Source: AP-15 sp963796155 (GTDB taxonomy: Bacteria; Pseudomonadota; Alphaproteobacteria; ATCC43930; CGMCC-115725). Taken from it: DNA of 64,000 bases. Position numbers and translations under genes: made by a program. This document shows positions 8,912 through 18,731 of this stretch, one piece after another. The stretch is taken from assembly GCA_963796155.1 (NCBI GenBank), contig CAWCKT010000005.1, positions 1 through 64,000 on the forward strand. Reading direction: 5' to 3'. The notes beneath the pieces were generated by a model. It made no database searches. It was not told the origin of the DNA and saw nothing but the letters and a program-made list of their open reading frames with translations. Within the stretch, counting starts at the first letter, position 1; the number at the start of each line of letters is the position of its first letter.

Positions 8912-9891
8912 GGCAGGAATTGCCGCGACTTCAGGTAGTTGACCGCGACCGCCCCGGCATCCTCGCCGTCGACCGCGATTTCGGCGTTGAGCTTCTGCAA
9001 CGTCTCGAGCGTCAAGCCGGCGAAGACCGGATCGAGCAGCTTCGCGATCTCCGGATGCTGCTCGAGCACCGCTTCTCGCACGACCGGGGCCGGGGCATAG
9101 ACGACTTGCGCCCCCTTGTCATCCGCGAGCGCGGTGAGGCCGAGCGCCGCGATAGCGCCATCGGTGCCGTACGCCATTGCGGCGTTGACCCCGGACATCG
9201 CCTCGGCCGCAGCGCGCAACGTGGCCGAGGTATTGCCGCCCGACAGGGTCAGCAACTGCGCGTCGGAGAGCCGGAAGCCGTAGGTCGCCTCGAAGGCCGG
9301 CAAGGCAGACGGGCTTTCGACGAACTCGGCCGAGGCGGCGAGCTTGAGGCGCCCGCCCTCCGCGAGGTAATTCGCCAAGTCGGCCATTGTCTTGAGGCGG
9401 TCACGCTCCGCCAGGTCCCGGCGCACCGCGATGACCCAGGTGTTGTTCGCCGGCGCCGCGGCGAGCCATACGAGGTGGTTCTTCTCGCGGTCGAGGGCCG
9501 CGACCTTGGCGGCGCCGAGCGCCCAATCCTTCCACACGGGGTCGGCCTCGAGGTGGAAGAACAGCGCGCCGTTCCCGGTGTATTCGGGATAGATGTCGAT
9601 CTGCCCGGCGAGGATCGCGGCACGCACGATGTTCGTCGGGCCGAGCTGCAGCTTGTTGTCGACCGCGAGGCCACGGGCTTCGAGCAAGGACACGATCATG
9701 TTGCCGAGCAACGCCCCTTCGGTGTCGATCTTCGAGGCGACGACAATCCTGCCGTCGGCGGCATCGGCGGCAAAGGGCAGAGCGGCGAGCAGTAGCGCGG
9801 CAGCGGTGTAGCACAACCGCCGAAGGGAGCCGATACCGCCCCGAAATTCCCTGCCGGCAGGGAAAATTCGTCGAAAAAATCGCATCCGCAA
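8908..9891 (-). CDS. yehZ: Glycine betaine/choline substrate-binding protein (OsmF/YehZ-like)
   Basis: This is the first gene of the ABC operon and encodes a periplasmic binding protein of the OpuAC family. A twin-basic N-terminus and a hydrophobic stretch (about residues 26-45) form a signal peptide ending near AADA. The ligand-binding signature LGPTNIVRAAILAGQIDIYPEYTGNG is characteristic. A TTG at 9891 has AAAGGAG seven bases upstream and is the best-placed start; the ATG at 9885 is the alternative. The binding protein, large permease, ATPase, small permease order repeats that of E. coli yehZYXW, so import of an osmoprotectant with modest affinity is the best guess. Confidence 0.9.
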   Translation of the reverse strand: MRMRFFRRIFPAGREFRGGIGSLRRLCYTAAALLLAALPFAADAADGRIVVASKIDTEGALLGNMIVSLLEARGLAVDNKLQLGPTNIVRAAILAGQIDIYPEYTGNGALFFHLEADPVWKDWALGAAKVAALDREKNHLVWLAAAPANNTWVIAVRRDLAERDRLKTMADLANYLAEGGRLKLAASAEFVESPSALPAFEATYGFRLSDAQLLTLSGGNTSATLRAAAEAMSGVNAAMAYGTDGAIAALGLTALADDKGAQVVYAPAPVVREAVLEQHPEIAKLLDPVFAGLTLETLQKLNAEIAVDGEDAGAVAVNYLKSRQFLP

Positions 9892-10161
9892 TCAATAACT
9901 CCTTTCAACTCAGGTAGTTACCGAGCGCCATTGTGACGCCGCCTTGACGGTGCCGCAGGGAAAGCTTGACGCGCGCATGACATCGGCACCTGCCGCGATC
10001 GTAACGGCATAGCATATACCCCGATCCTGGCGCCAAGATGGCCGCTATATCCCCCCGGCCATACCCACCCCCGCAGGCGGGGAGGGCGGGGTGGGGGCGA
10101 GGGCTGAACCGCCGGCATGCCTGTGCTAACCTCAGCCCCGATATTCGGAAGGGGTTCGGAA
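9892..10161. other. Intergenic region between divergent ABC and molybdoenzyme operons
   Basis: This gene-free stretch must hold both promoters, but I cannot place convincing -35/-10 pairs. It contains a GC-rich inverted repeat (CCCACCCC at 10064-10071 with GGGGTGGG at 10088-10095) upstream of the 2Fe-2S gene. Confidence 0.4.
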
Positions 10162-10626
10162 ATGGCTGAACGCATCGCCTTCGAGCTGAACGGAGAGACG
10201 CGGACCGTCGAGGTCGCCCCCGACACGCCGCTCTTATACGTGCTGCGCAACGAGATCGGGCTCAACAACCCGCATTTCGGCTGCGGGCTCGCGCAATGCG
10301 GCGCCTGCACGGTGCACCTCGACGGTGCGCCGACCCGGTCCTGCTCATTGCCGGTGTCGGCGGCGGCGGGGACCAAGGTGACGACCCTCGCCGGGCTCGG
10401 CACGCTGGAGAAGCCGCACCCGCTGCAGGCGGCCTTCATCGCCGAGCAAGTGCCGCAATGCGGCTATTGTCTCAACGGCTGGATCATGACGGCCGCGGCG
10501 TTGCTGCGCGACACCCCGCACCCCTCGGAGCAGCAGATCCGCGACGGGCTCTCGGGCCTCAAATGCCGCTGCGGCACGCATATGGCGATCCTGCGCGCCG
10601 TGCGGCGCGCGGCGCAGCCGGCGTGA
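10162..10626 (+). CDS. 2Fe-2S subunit of a molybdenum hydroxylase (IorA/CoxS family)
   Basis: This 154-residue electron-transfer subunit has two [2Fe-2S] clusters. The plant-type cluster uses CGLAQCGAC plus a later Cys, and the second uses CGYC and CRC. Its length fits isoquinoline 1-oxidoreductase alpha subunits. The ATG at 10162 begins the domain (MAERIAFEL) and follows GGAAGGGG; the frame extends upstream without family similarity. The catalytic partner is encoded just downstream but is frameshifted in every copy, so this subunit may currently lack a functional mate here. Substrate classes for the family are aldehydes and N-heterocycles. Confidence 0.93.
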   Translation: MAERIAFELNGETRTVEVAPDTPLLYVLRNEIGLNNPHFGCGLAQCGACTVHLDGAPTRSCSLPVSAAAGTKVTTLAGLGTLEKPHPLQAAFIAEQVPQCGYCLNGWIMTAAALLRDTPHPSEQQIRDGLSGLKCRCGTHMAILRAVRRAAQPA

Positions 10627-10634
10627 TTCCCTTC

Positions 10635-10772
10635 GTCATCCCGGCGAAGGCCAGGCGAAGGCCGGGATCCATGGCTCCGCCGCAGAAGGGCTTCGAGCAA
10701 TCGCACGCGCTTGCCGACCTTGGCGAGTGCTCGTGCCTCGGCACGATGGGCCCCGGCCTGCGCCGGGGTGAC
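10635..10772. repeat. Palindromic intergenic repeat element
   Basis: About 140 bp between the two molybdoenzyme subunit genes are bounded by imperfect inverted ends: GTCATCCCGGCG at 10635-10646 and CGCCGGGGTGAC at 10761-10772, which match at 11 of 12 bases. The GGCGAAGGCCGGGATCCATGG-like left part resembles mobile palindromic repeats I recall scattered between genes in alphaproteobacteria. It does not code for a plausible protein. No second copy of this element was noticed in the window. Confidence 0.6.
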
Positions 10773-10803
10773 AAGAATTTGTTTCGTGTTTAGGAAAACG
10801 CCG

Positions 10804-13067
10804 ATGGTGACCCTATCCGCAATCGACCGCCGCAGCTTCTTCAAAGGTGCGGGCGTTCTCGTTGTCTCGTTCGCGATGCCCGGCGGGCTCGCCGAAGCCG
10901 AAATCGGCAGCGCCGTCAAGCCGCCGCTGGCACCCGACCAGCTCGACAGCTGGCTCGCCGTCAAGGCGGACGGCGATGTCGTCGCCTATTTCGGCAAGAT
11001 GGATATGGGCCAGGGGGTCGATGTCGCGATCGCCCAGATCGTCGCCGAGGAGCTCGATGTGCCGTTCGAGCGGGTCAGCGTCGTGATGGGAGACACCGCC
11101 TTGACCGTCAACCAGGGTGGGGCGAGCGGCAGCACCGGGGTGCAGAAGGGCGGCATCGCCTTGCGCAACGCCGCGGCCGAGGCGCGCCGCGTGCTGGTCG
11201 AGATGGCCTCGGCGCGGCTCGGCGTCCCGGCCGACCGGCTCGAAGTTACCGACGGCGTCGTCGCCGTATCGGGCGATCCGGCGCGCAAGCTCGGCTATGG
11301 CGAGCTGATCGGCGGCCGCTATTTCGATCTGCCGATGAAGTGGAACGGCAAGCTCGGCAACGACCTCGTCGCCGAGGGGCAGGCAAAGCCGAAACCACCC
11401 GCCGCCTACAAGATCGTCGGCCAGTCGCCGCCGCGTTTCGACGTCCCGGCCAAGGTGTTCGGCAAGCTCGACTACGTCACCGACGTCAAGGTGCCGGGGA
11501 TGCTGCACGGCCGGATGATCCGCCCGCCGGTCGCGGGTGCCGTGCCGGTCGCCGTCGACGAGGGCTCGGTGCGCGACGTTCCCGGGGTCCGGGTCGTGCG
11601 CGACAAGGGGTTCATCGGCATCGTCGCCGAGCGCGAATGGGACGCGGTGCAGGCGGCCGAGCGGCTCAAGGTCACCTGGTCCGAGGTGACGCCGCCCTTT
11701 CCCGAAATGACCGCACTATACGACCACATCCGTCAGGCGCCCGTCCTCAAGCGCGAAGTGCCGGTCGCGACCGGGGAAATCGACCCGGCCTTCGCCGGTG
11801 CTGCGCGGGTGGTCGAGGCGGAATACGAGTGGCCGTTTCAGTCGCATGCCAGCATGGGCCCGGCCTGCGCCGTCGTCGACGCGCGCGCCGACGGCGCCAC
11901 CCTGTGGACCGGCTCGCAGAAGCCGCATTTCGCGCGCGACGGGGTCGCCCGCGCGCTCGGGTTGCCGCAGGACAAGGTGCACGGGATCTGGGTCCCGGGC
12001 CCGGGCTCCTACGGCCGCAACGACGCGGGCGACGCCGGGATCGACGCGGCCTTGCTGTCGAAGGCGGTGGGCCGGCCGGTGCGCGTCCAGGGCATGCGCT
12101 ACGAGGGCCATGGCTGGGACCCCAAGGGGCCGGCCTCGATCCATCGCGCCCGCGCGGCCCTCGACAAGGACGGTGGGGTGATCGGCTATGTCTTCGAGAG
12201 CAAGGGCTTCTCGCGCGTCGACATCGACACCAACGAGAGCGACCCCGCCTACAGCCTCGCCGGCCAGCTGATGGGCCTGCCGCTGAAGCCGCTGCAGGGC
12301 TTCGGCGTGCCCACCGAATCCTACGGCTTCGCCAACAAGCGGCTGGCCTGGGAGACGGTGGCACCCCTGCTCGACCGCGCCTCGCCGTTGCGCACCGCGC
12401 ATCTGCGCGACCCGGTCGGCCCGCAGATCCAGTTCGCCAGCGAATCCTTCATCGACGAGATCGCCGCCGCAACCGGCGCCGACCCGGTCGCGTTCCGCCT
12501 GCGCTATCTGACCGCAACCGCGCGACATCGCCGTCGTCAAGGCGGCGGCCGAGCGCGCCAAGTGGGAGCCGCGCCCGTCGCCGAAGCCCGACCGCAGCGG
12601 CGACACCCTGACCGGGCGCGGCATCGCCTACGCCCAGCGCTCGGGTGCGGTCGTCGCGATCGTCGCCGAGGTCGAAATCGACCGCCGTACCGGCAAGGTG
12701 TGGGCGCGCAAATTCACCGTCGCCCATGATTGCGGGCTGATCATCAACCCCGACGGGCTCCGCCGCTGCATCGAAGGCAATGTCGTGCAGGGTACCAGCC
12801 GCGCATTGTCGGAGGAGGTCACCTTCGACCGCGCCAAGGTCACCAGCATCGACTGGCTCTCCTACCCGATCCTCGACATCACCGATGCGCCCGAGGCGGT
12901 CGACATCGTGCTGATCAACCGCCCCGACCTGCCGCCGGCGGGTGCCGGCGAAAGCTCGATCCGCCCGGTCGCCGCCGCCATCGCCAACGCCGTCTTCGAC
13001 GCGACCGGCGTGCGCCTGCGCCGCGCCCCGCTGACGCCGCGAGCGCCTCAAGCCAGCCTTGGCGTGA
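10804..13067 (+). pseudogene. Molybdopterin-binding aldehyde/isoquinoline oxidoreductase large subunit, copy 1 (two frameshifts)
   Basis: This is an IorB-like catalytic subunit of about 750 residues if repaired. It opens with a twin-arginine signal (DRRSFFKGAG, residues 9-18), so the enzyme would fold with its cofactor and be exported. Typical blocks are GKMDMGQGVDVAIAQIVAEE, GGASGSTG, VPGPGSYGRNDAGDA and AGAGESSIRPV. The frame breaks near 12513, where ACCGCAACCGCG replaces the ACCGCACCGCG of copy 2. It breaks again near 13040; removing one base restores an ending TPERLKPALA with TGA at 13065. Both are single-base gains. Sequence from 11707 onward is nearly duplicated at 13916 onward. Confidence 0.85.
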
Positions 13068-13512
13068 ATAGCGATCGCTGTTAGCGACAGCCGCTTTTAG
13101 AGTATCCGAGACTCCGGCGGCGCGCGCCGCGCGGATGAGTTCGTCGTCAAGCGTTGCGAGCGGCAAATCGAGCCGGAGGGCGAGCTCCAGATATGCGGCG
13201 TCGTAGGACGTCAGGCGATGGGAGAGGGCCAGCCGGTGCACGTCTGTCAGCACGCGGGCGACACCGGCATCATCGGCGATGATGCTGAGGGATTTGAGTT
13301 CCGAGATGAACTCGGCAGCCTTGGAAGCCAGCAAGCATGCCGGTATTCTGAGCGCGCGAGAGGACCGCGCTCGCCTCGTAGAACCACAGGACGGGAACTA
13401 TGGCCGTATCGCCGGTCGCCAACCGGTTGAGAACCAAATCCGCATAAGGGTGCGCCCCGCTCTCGAAGCACCACCGCATCGCGACGGAATTGTCGAGCGC
13501 AAACGACGTCAA
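13068..13512 (-). pseudogene. PIN-domain toxin (VapC-like), frameshifted
   Basis: Two frames together encode a VapC-type PIN ribonuclease. The N-terminal part has ALDNSVAMRWCFE with the first catalytic Asp and FYEASAVLSRA; the C-terminal part has LTSYDAAYLELALRLDLPLATLDDELIRAA with the remaining acidic residues. The two are joined only by removing one base near 13330-13338. The likely start is TTG at 13512, overlapping the antitoxin stop (TTGA). The true 3' end is unclear because the second frame runs on past 13068 into the antisense of copy 1. The cassette lies antisense between two copies of the molybdoenzyme gene. Confidence 0.7.
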
Positions 13513-13779
13513 GGACGCCCGAAGTTGATGAGGTCCTTTATCGTCACGCCTGGGGGCAGGAGGTTGCCTTTTCGAAGCTCCAGAATGCGCGCAACGGCTT
13601 CCGCGGGTGTGTGCACGGGCTCGGGACCCGCCCCGGCGCGCGCGGCGCTGTTCGAGGTAGCGTGTGACTGCTTCGCGCAGGAGCTCCCGTGGCTCCCGGC
13701 GCTCTTCCTCGGCCGCTGCTTCGACCTCGACAAGTAAGTCGGGTGGGACCAGAGTATCGGCGGGATCATTCGATCTCAT
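13509..13779 (-). pseudogene. VapB-type antitoxin, frameshifted
   Basis: This is the antitoxin partner of the broken VapC. The N-terminal half (MRSNDPADTLVPPDLLVEVE, then a helix with RELLREAVTRYLEQ) looks like a short DNA-binding/dimerisation module. The C-terminal half (TPAEAVARILELRKG and LPPGVTIKDLINFGRP) is the conserved toxin-binding tail. The halves are in different frames and join by dropping one base near 13622-13632. The stop overlaps the toxin start, the standard arrangement for this pair. With both genes broken, the cassette is presumably inactive. Confidence 0.65.
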
Positions 13780-13819
13780 GTTCTGAAAAGCTAGCATCCA
13801 GAGTTGTCGGGTCAAGAAG

Positions 13820-15252
13820 CAAACCCGGCAGGATTGGCTCGCAGGCACCGTCTCGTCGCGAGCAGCCGAGGGGCTCCGAGTCACCTGGTCCCACGCGGCG
13901 CCGCCTTTTCCCGAAATGGCGGCACTCTACGACCACATCCCTCAGGCGCCCGTCACGAAGCGCGAGGTGCCGGTTGCGACGGGCGAGATCGATCCGGCCT
14001 TCGCCGGTGCCGCGCGGATCGTCGAGGCGGAATCCGAGTGGCCTTTTCAGTCGCATGCCAGCATGGGCCCGGCTTGCGCCGTGGTCGACGCGCGGGCCGA
14101 CGGCGCCACCCTATGGACCGGCTCGCAGAAGCCGCATTTCGCGCGTGACGGGGTTGCCCGCGCGCTCGGGTTGCCGCAGGACAAGGTGCACGGTATCTGG
14201 GTCCCCGGCCCCGGCTTCTATGGCCGCAACGACGCCGGCGACGCCGGGATCGACGCGGCAGTGCTGTCGAAGGCGGTGGGCCGGCCGGTGCGCGTCCAGG
14301 GCATGCGCTACGAAGGGCATGGCTGGGACCCCAAGGGGCCGGCCTCGGTCCACCATGCCCGCGCCGCACTCGACAAGGACGGTGGGGTGATCGGCTATGT
14401 GTTCGAGAGCAAGGGCTTCTCGCGCGTCGACATCGACACCAACGAGAGCGACCCCGCCTACAGCCTCGCGGGCCAGCTGATGGGCCTGCCGCTGAAGCCG
14501 CTGCAGGGCTTCGGCGTGCCCACCGAATCCTACGGCTTCGCCAACAAGCAGCTGGCCTGGGAGACGGTGGCACCACTGCTCGACCGCGCCTCGCCATTGC
14601 GCACCGCGCATCTGCGCGACCCGGTCGGCCCGCAGATCCAGTTCGCGCAGCGAAAGCTTTATTCGGATCGAGATTGCCGTCGCCTCCGGCTCCCGACCGA
14701 TTGCCTTCCACCTGCGCTATCTGACCGCACCGCGCGACATCGCCGTCGTCAAGGCGGCGGCCGAGCGGGCCAAGTGGGAGCCGCGCCCGTCGCCCAAGCC
14801 CGACCGCAGCGGCGACACCCTGACCGGCCGCGGCATCGCCTACGCCCAACGCTCGGGTGCGGTGGTCGCGATCGTCGCCGAGGTCGAAATCGACCGGCAC
14901 ACCGGCAAAGTGTGGGCGCGCAAATTCACCGTCGCCCACGATTGCGGGCTGATCATCAACCCCGACGGGCTCCGCCGCTGCATCGAAGGTAACGTCGTGC
15001 AAGGCACCAGCCGCGCATTGTCGGAGGAGGTGACCTTCGACCGCGCCAAGGTGACCAGCACCGACTGGCTTTCCTACCCGATCCTCGACATCACCGAGGC
15101 GCCCGAGGCGATCGACATCGTGCTGATCAACCGCCCCGAATTGCCGCCGGCTGGCGCCGGCGAAAGCTCGATCCGCCCGGTCGCCGCCGCCCTCGCCAAC
15201 GCCGTCTTCGACGCGACCGGCGTGCGCCTGCGCCGTGCCCCGCCGACGTCGG
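13820..15252 (+). pseudogene. Molybdopterin oxidoreductase large subunit, copy 2 (5'-truncated, frameshifted)
   Basis: This is a second copy of the IorB-like gene that lacks about the first 290 codons. Homology begins near QDWLAGT (about 13829), becomes close at RVTWS, and is nearly base-for-base identical to copy 1 from about 13916 (offset 2209 bp). A frameshift at about 14647 (TTCGCGCAGC for TTCGCCAGC) moves the rest into another frame, which then runs through AGAGESSIRPV to about 15245. A patch at 14647-14711 is strongly diverged while both flanks are nearly identical, a mosaic that suggests gene conversion. There is no visible start codon or promoter of its own. Confidence 0.85.
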
Positions 15253-15253
15253 A

Positions 15254-15398
15254 GCGGCATCGCCTATGCCCAGCGCTCGGGTGCGGTGGTCGCGATCGTC
15301 GCTGAGGTCGAGATCGACCGCCACACCGGCACGGTGTGGGCGTGCAAATTAACCGTCGCCCATAATTGCGGGCTGATCATCAACCCCCATGGGTTCCC
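15254..15398 (+). pseudogene. Molybdopterin oxidoreductase large subunit, copy 3 (short fragment)
   Basis: About 145 bp directly after copy 2 repeat the segment encoding GIAYAQRSGAVVAIVAEVEI through VAHNCGLIINP, which corresponds to about 12618-12760 of copy 1. It is more diverged than copy 2 (for example CKLTVAHNC for RKFTVAHDC), so it is the oldest or least conserved remnant. Beyond 15400 the similarity stops. It shows that at least three tandem copies once existed. Confidence 0.8.
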
Positions 15399-15539
15399 CT
15401 GGCTCGCGGTTGATCAGGCAAGCTCTTCTGATGCAAGGCGCGGCCACGCACGCCGCTTCATCGAAAAGGGATGTTCACGCTCGCAATTGCCGTTAAAATG
15501 CCGATCAGCTGGTCGGTCACGCGGTTGGGGAGCGCTGCT

Positions 15540-17511
15540 TTGGCTACGGAACGCCTCGAACGGCGGGTGATCGCCGTTCTCGCCGCTGATATAGCGGATC
15601 ATTCACGCCTGATGGGGCTCGACGAGGAGGGGACGCTCGCGCGATCCAGGGCGCATCGCCGCGAACTGATCGACCCCAAGATCGAAGAGCATGGCGGGCA
15701 CATCGTAAGGGCCACCGGCGACAGTCTGCTCGCCGAGTTCGCCAGCGCGACCGAGGCGGTGCGCTGCGCCGTCGAAGTGCAGCGGGGTATGATCGAGCGC
15801 AATCTCAACACCGCACCGGACCGGCGTATTGCGTTCCGCCTCGGCGTCAACACCGGTGAGGTCACGACCGATGACGGCGATCTGATAAGCCGCGCCGTCG
15901 CTGCGTTGTCAACCGACAGGTTGGCGAGCCTGGTCAGACCGGAGGGCGAATTCTATGGTGACGTCCGCAACATAGCCGTGCGCGTTGCGGCGCTGGCCGA
16001 GCCCGAAGGCGTCTGCATCTCCGATCCGGTCCGAGCGGCTGTTGGTGACCAGCTGCCCTACGTCTTCAAAGACATCGGAAGCCAGAATTTCGGCCTCGGC
16101 GGCACCCCGGTGCGCTGCTATGCATTGACTGGGGACGCGACCACGTCGGGACCGCACGTCTATGCGCAGATGCGACAGGTTTCCGCGACCGGACACGTGA
16201 GATTGCGGAGCGCCGTCCTCGCAGCCGGTGCGTTTGTCACGGTCGGGATCTGGGCGGTAGCGCTTTGGGCATGGCTCGACGCCGAATCGCTGACTGCCTC
16301 ACTGGCGGCACTCAAGACTTTCGGTTCGCAAATAGCGTCTGCCGGCGGCACGGCGGCCGGTAAAGGCAGCCCGGCGCCCGCCGCGGCGCCGCAGCCGGCC
16401 CCAATGAGCGATACGACGGCAAGCAGCTCTGACCAGGCGTCTGCCGCACCACCGCCGCCCTTTGCGAGCAGCGTAGCAGAAGAGAAGGCGCCGCGCGCAC
16501 CGACGCCGCGCCCAACGTTACCCGGCAGCGCAACGGTCGTGCTCAGAGGCAACCAACCGGCGTCCCCTCGGCTATTGGCCACCGACAACCCGCCGAAGGC
16601 GCCCAAATCACGTCCGGCGTCCGAACCGCAATCGCCGCCCGGCCCGCCGGCCGTTGCTGCGCCGGTCGTCGGTGCCAATGAGACCCCGCCGGTGATTGAC
16701 GACAAGGAACCGGTTGATCCCGCCGCGCGCGAGCTGATCACGCGGGGATGGGCCTTGTATAATTCGCCTTATACCCCGGTAAGATGGCAAGAAACGCGCC
16801 GTGATTTCGAGCAGGCCTTGGAGCTCGATCCGCGATCCAGCGAGGCGCATATCGGGCTTGCGGCGATTCTGTCCACCAAACTGGCCGAGGGCTGGTCCCC
16901 GGTATTACAGGAGGACATGCCGCAGGCTGAGCAGTTATTGGCGGAGGCCCTCGAAAAGGGGAGTGCTTCGAGTTCGAGCAGAGGCGCACTTTACGCTCGG
17001 GGTTCTTCGCCAGATGCAGAACCGATTGTCCGAGGCGCAGAGCGAGTTCGAGACGGCGATTACCGTCGACCCCAATAACGCCCGGGCATCTCTTCATCTC
17101 GGCGAGACTTTATTGTATCTCGGTCAACCCGAGGCGGCCATCCCGCCACTTGAGCAGTCGATCCGGCTTGCCCCGGACGGTCGCAATATCGCCGTTGCCT
17201 ATTGGATATTGGGCACCTCTCAGCTGTTGTCGGGTCGGGCGGATCGAGCAATTGATTTGCTGCAAACGGCCCGCGACGCCAGTGCCGATTGGTGGGTCCC
17301 GTATCTTTACCTGGCTGGAGCCTACGGGCTCGAAGGGGATCTCGATAAAGCGAGATCCGCTCTAGAGGAGTCGTTACGGCTAAAACCCGCCATCAGATCC
17401 CTGGCCCGGATGCAGGCTGAGAACCCTTGGCTCAGCAATGCGCGATACTGGGCGTTGCAGGAAAAAACCCTCAATCTCGGATTACGTCGGGCCGGGTTCC
17501 CAGATCAATGA
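15540..17511 (+). pseudogene. Class III adenylate cyclase with membrane segment and TPR repeats (one frameshift)
   Basis: This signalling protein has a cyclase domain (residues about 5-200), one membrane span (LAAGAFVTVGIWAVALWAWL), a long Pro/Ala linker, and C-terminal TPR repeats (WALYNSPYTPVRWQETRRDF, LHLGETLLYLGQPEAAIPPL). The metal-binding Asp in AADIADHSRLMG and RATGDSLLAEF are present; GDS replaces the usual GDG. An extra segment of about 22 residues precedes the RNIAVR motif. A TTG at 15540 after GGGGAG matches the family N-terminus. One base too many near 16958-16985 splits the TPR part: the first frame stops at 17078 and the second runs to 17511. The stop overlaps the convergent TAXI gene by 7 bp. 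Confidence 0.8.
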
Positions 17512-18731
17512 TCGGCGACGGGGTAGCGGTAGGCGATCATCACATGTTGGTGTTTCTGATATTCGGCAAACTCCTGAAACAGCGCTTCGCGTTGTTGCAG
17601 ATCGAGGGGGACTGCTGCTTTTTGGGGATTGAGGGCTTTCAGGTAATCGGCGAACTCCTGAAACAGGACGCCGCGCTTCCCCGGATCCCGATGGCCATCC
17701 TGTTGCACGGTTACTTTATTGGGCTCCGGGCTCAGCTCGGCCTTTTTTAACCATTGCTCCGCAGCCGACAACCGGGTCCATCCGGGGACAGAGGCAGATA
17801 CGTCGAAATCCCCCCATTTCGGACGGCGTGCTTTTATGTCCTGGAGGTGAGCAAAAAAAGCCTGAACGAAGCGGTCTACCCGCTGATAGCGCTCCGACTT
17901 GGCGGGCCAATTATACGCCACCAGAACGGTTCCCACAGCAGCCGTCTTGACCGGGGCGTCTTTCGCAACCAGTTCGGGATAATCGTCGGAAGTTATCGTC
18001 ATCGCCGTATAATTTGGGGCGAGGTCAGCGGTGATCGGCAGGAAGTGAAGATGTTCTTCCGGTCTGATGTCCTGAAACAGCCGTGATGGCTTTGTTGCCA
18101 CATAAACGATCGCGGAAATTTCCCCGCGCCGCAGCTTATCGAGGGCGAGTGCATGGGGCAGGGTCGTCACGTCGGGCTCGATCCCCAGGGCCTTGAACAC
18201 CGCCGTTGCCGATGTATAGGTCCCGCTGTCACGCGGCCCGAAATTGACCTTTTTCCCTCTCAGATCTTCGATCGACCGAATGTCGCTGCCGGCAATGACA
18301 TGAAGCTCTTGATCATAAAGCTTGGTGACGTATCGCAGGTATTTTTCGACGCCCGGAAAAGGCGGGTTACGCTTGATTTCGTCGAGCACGTCGGTCTGCA
18401 GGATGCCAAAATCGATGCCGCGAGCAAAGATGACATCCTCGGCGTTTTGCAGCGCCCCGACCCCGGCAATCGGCAGCAGCCGCAAGTGGTTCTGTGCGCC
18501 GGCAAGGGTTAGCGCCAGATCGGCCGTGTAGTCCGTCCCCTCGGAGACGATGCCGACAAGTCCAGCGTTGGTCTCCTCGCGCATAGCGTGGCGCAGCGCG
18601 GCTTCGCGATCCTCGTGGGAGGCTGCCGGTCTCATGTTGTGGTCGGAATCGGCGTAAGCGGGTGCAGCGGCAAACAGACCGCACAATGCCGTCAACACGG
18701 CTCGGGTTAAGCGCGCATGGCCGTCCATCAT
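17505..18731 (-). CDS. TAXI-family TRAP transporter solute-binding protein
   Basis: This is an intact 408-residue periplasmic binding protein of the TAXI type, which captures substrates for TRAP transporters. An N-terminal signal peptide ends at AAPAYA. Family features include the repeated small/hydrophobic lobe GIDFGILQTDVLDEI and DLRGKKVNFGPRDSGTYTSA. The C-terminus carries two copies of a short helix, LFQEFADYLK and LFQEFAEYQK, about 28 residues apart. The ATG pair at 18731/18728 follows AGGACGCG. No TRAP membrane subunit is next to it, so it works with a distant permease or has become a ligand sensor; both are known for orphan TAXI proteins. Confidence 0.85.
   Translation of the reverse strand: MMDGHARLTRAVLTALCGLFAAAPAYADSDHNMRPAASHEDREAALRHAMREETNAGLVGIVSEGTDYTADLALTLAGAQNHLRLLPIAGVGALQNAEDVIFARGIDFGILQTDVLDEIKRNPPFPGVEKYLRYVTKLYDQELHVIAGSDIRSIEDLRGKKVNFGPRDSGTYTSATAVFKALGIEPDVTTLPHALALDKLRRGEISAIVYVATKPSRLFQDIRPEEHLHFLPITADLAPNYTAMTITSDDYPELVAKDAPVKTAAVGTVLVAYNWPAKSERYQRVDRFVQAFFAHLQDIKARRPKWGDFDVSASVPGWTRLSAAEQWLKKAELSPEPNKVTVQQDGHRDPGKRGVLFQEFADYLKALNPQKAAVPLDLQQREALFQEFAEYQKHQHVMIAYRYPVADH

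Noticed and set aside
10117..10161. An upstream ATG for the 2Fe-2S subunit
   Set aside because: The added residues have no family similarity, and the ATG at 10162 starts exactly at the domain.
13953..15260. A 435-codon minus-strand frame across molybdoenzyme copy 2
   Set aside because: Low-complexity Arg-rich shadow; the plus strand has clear homology.
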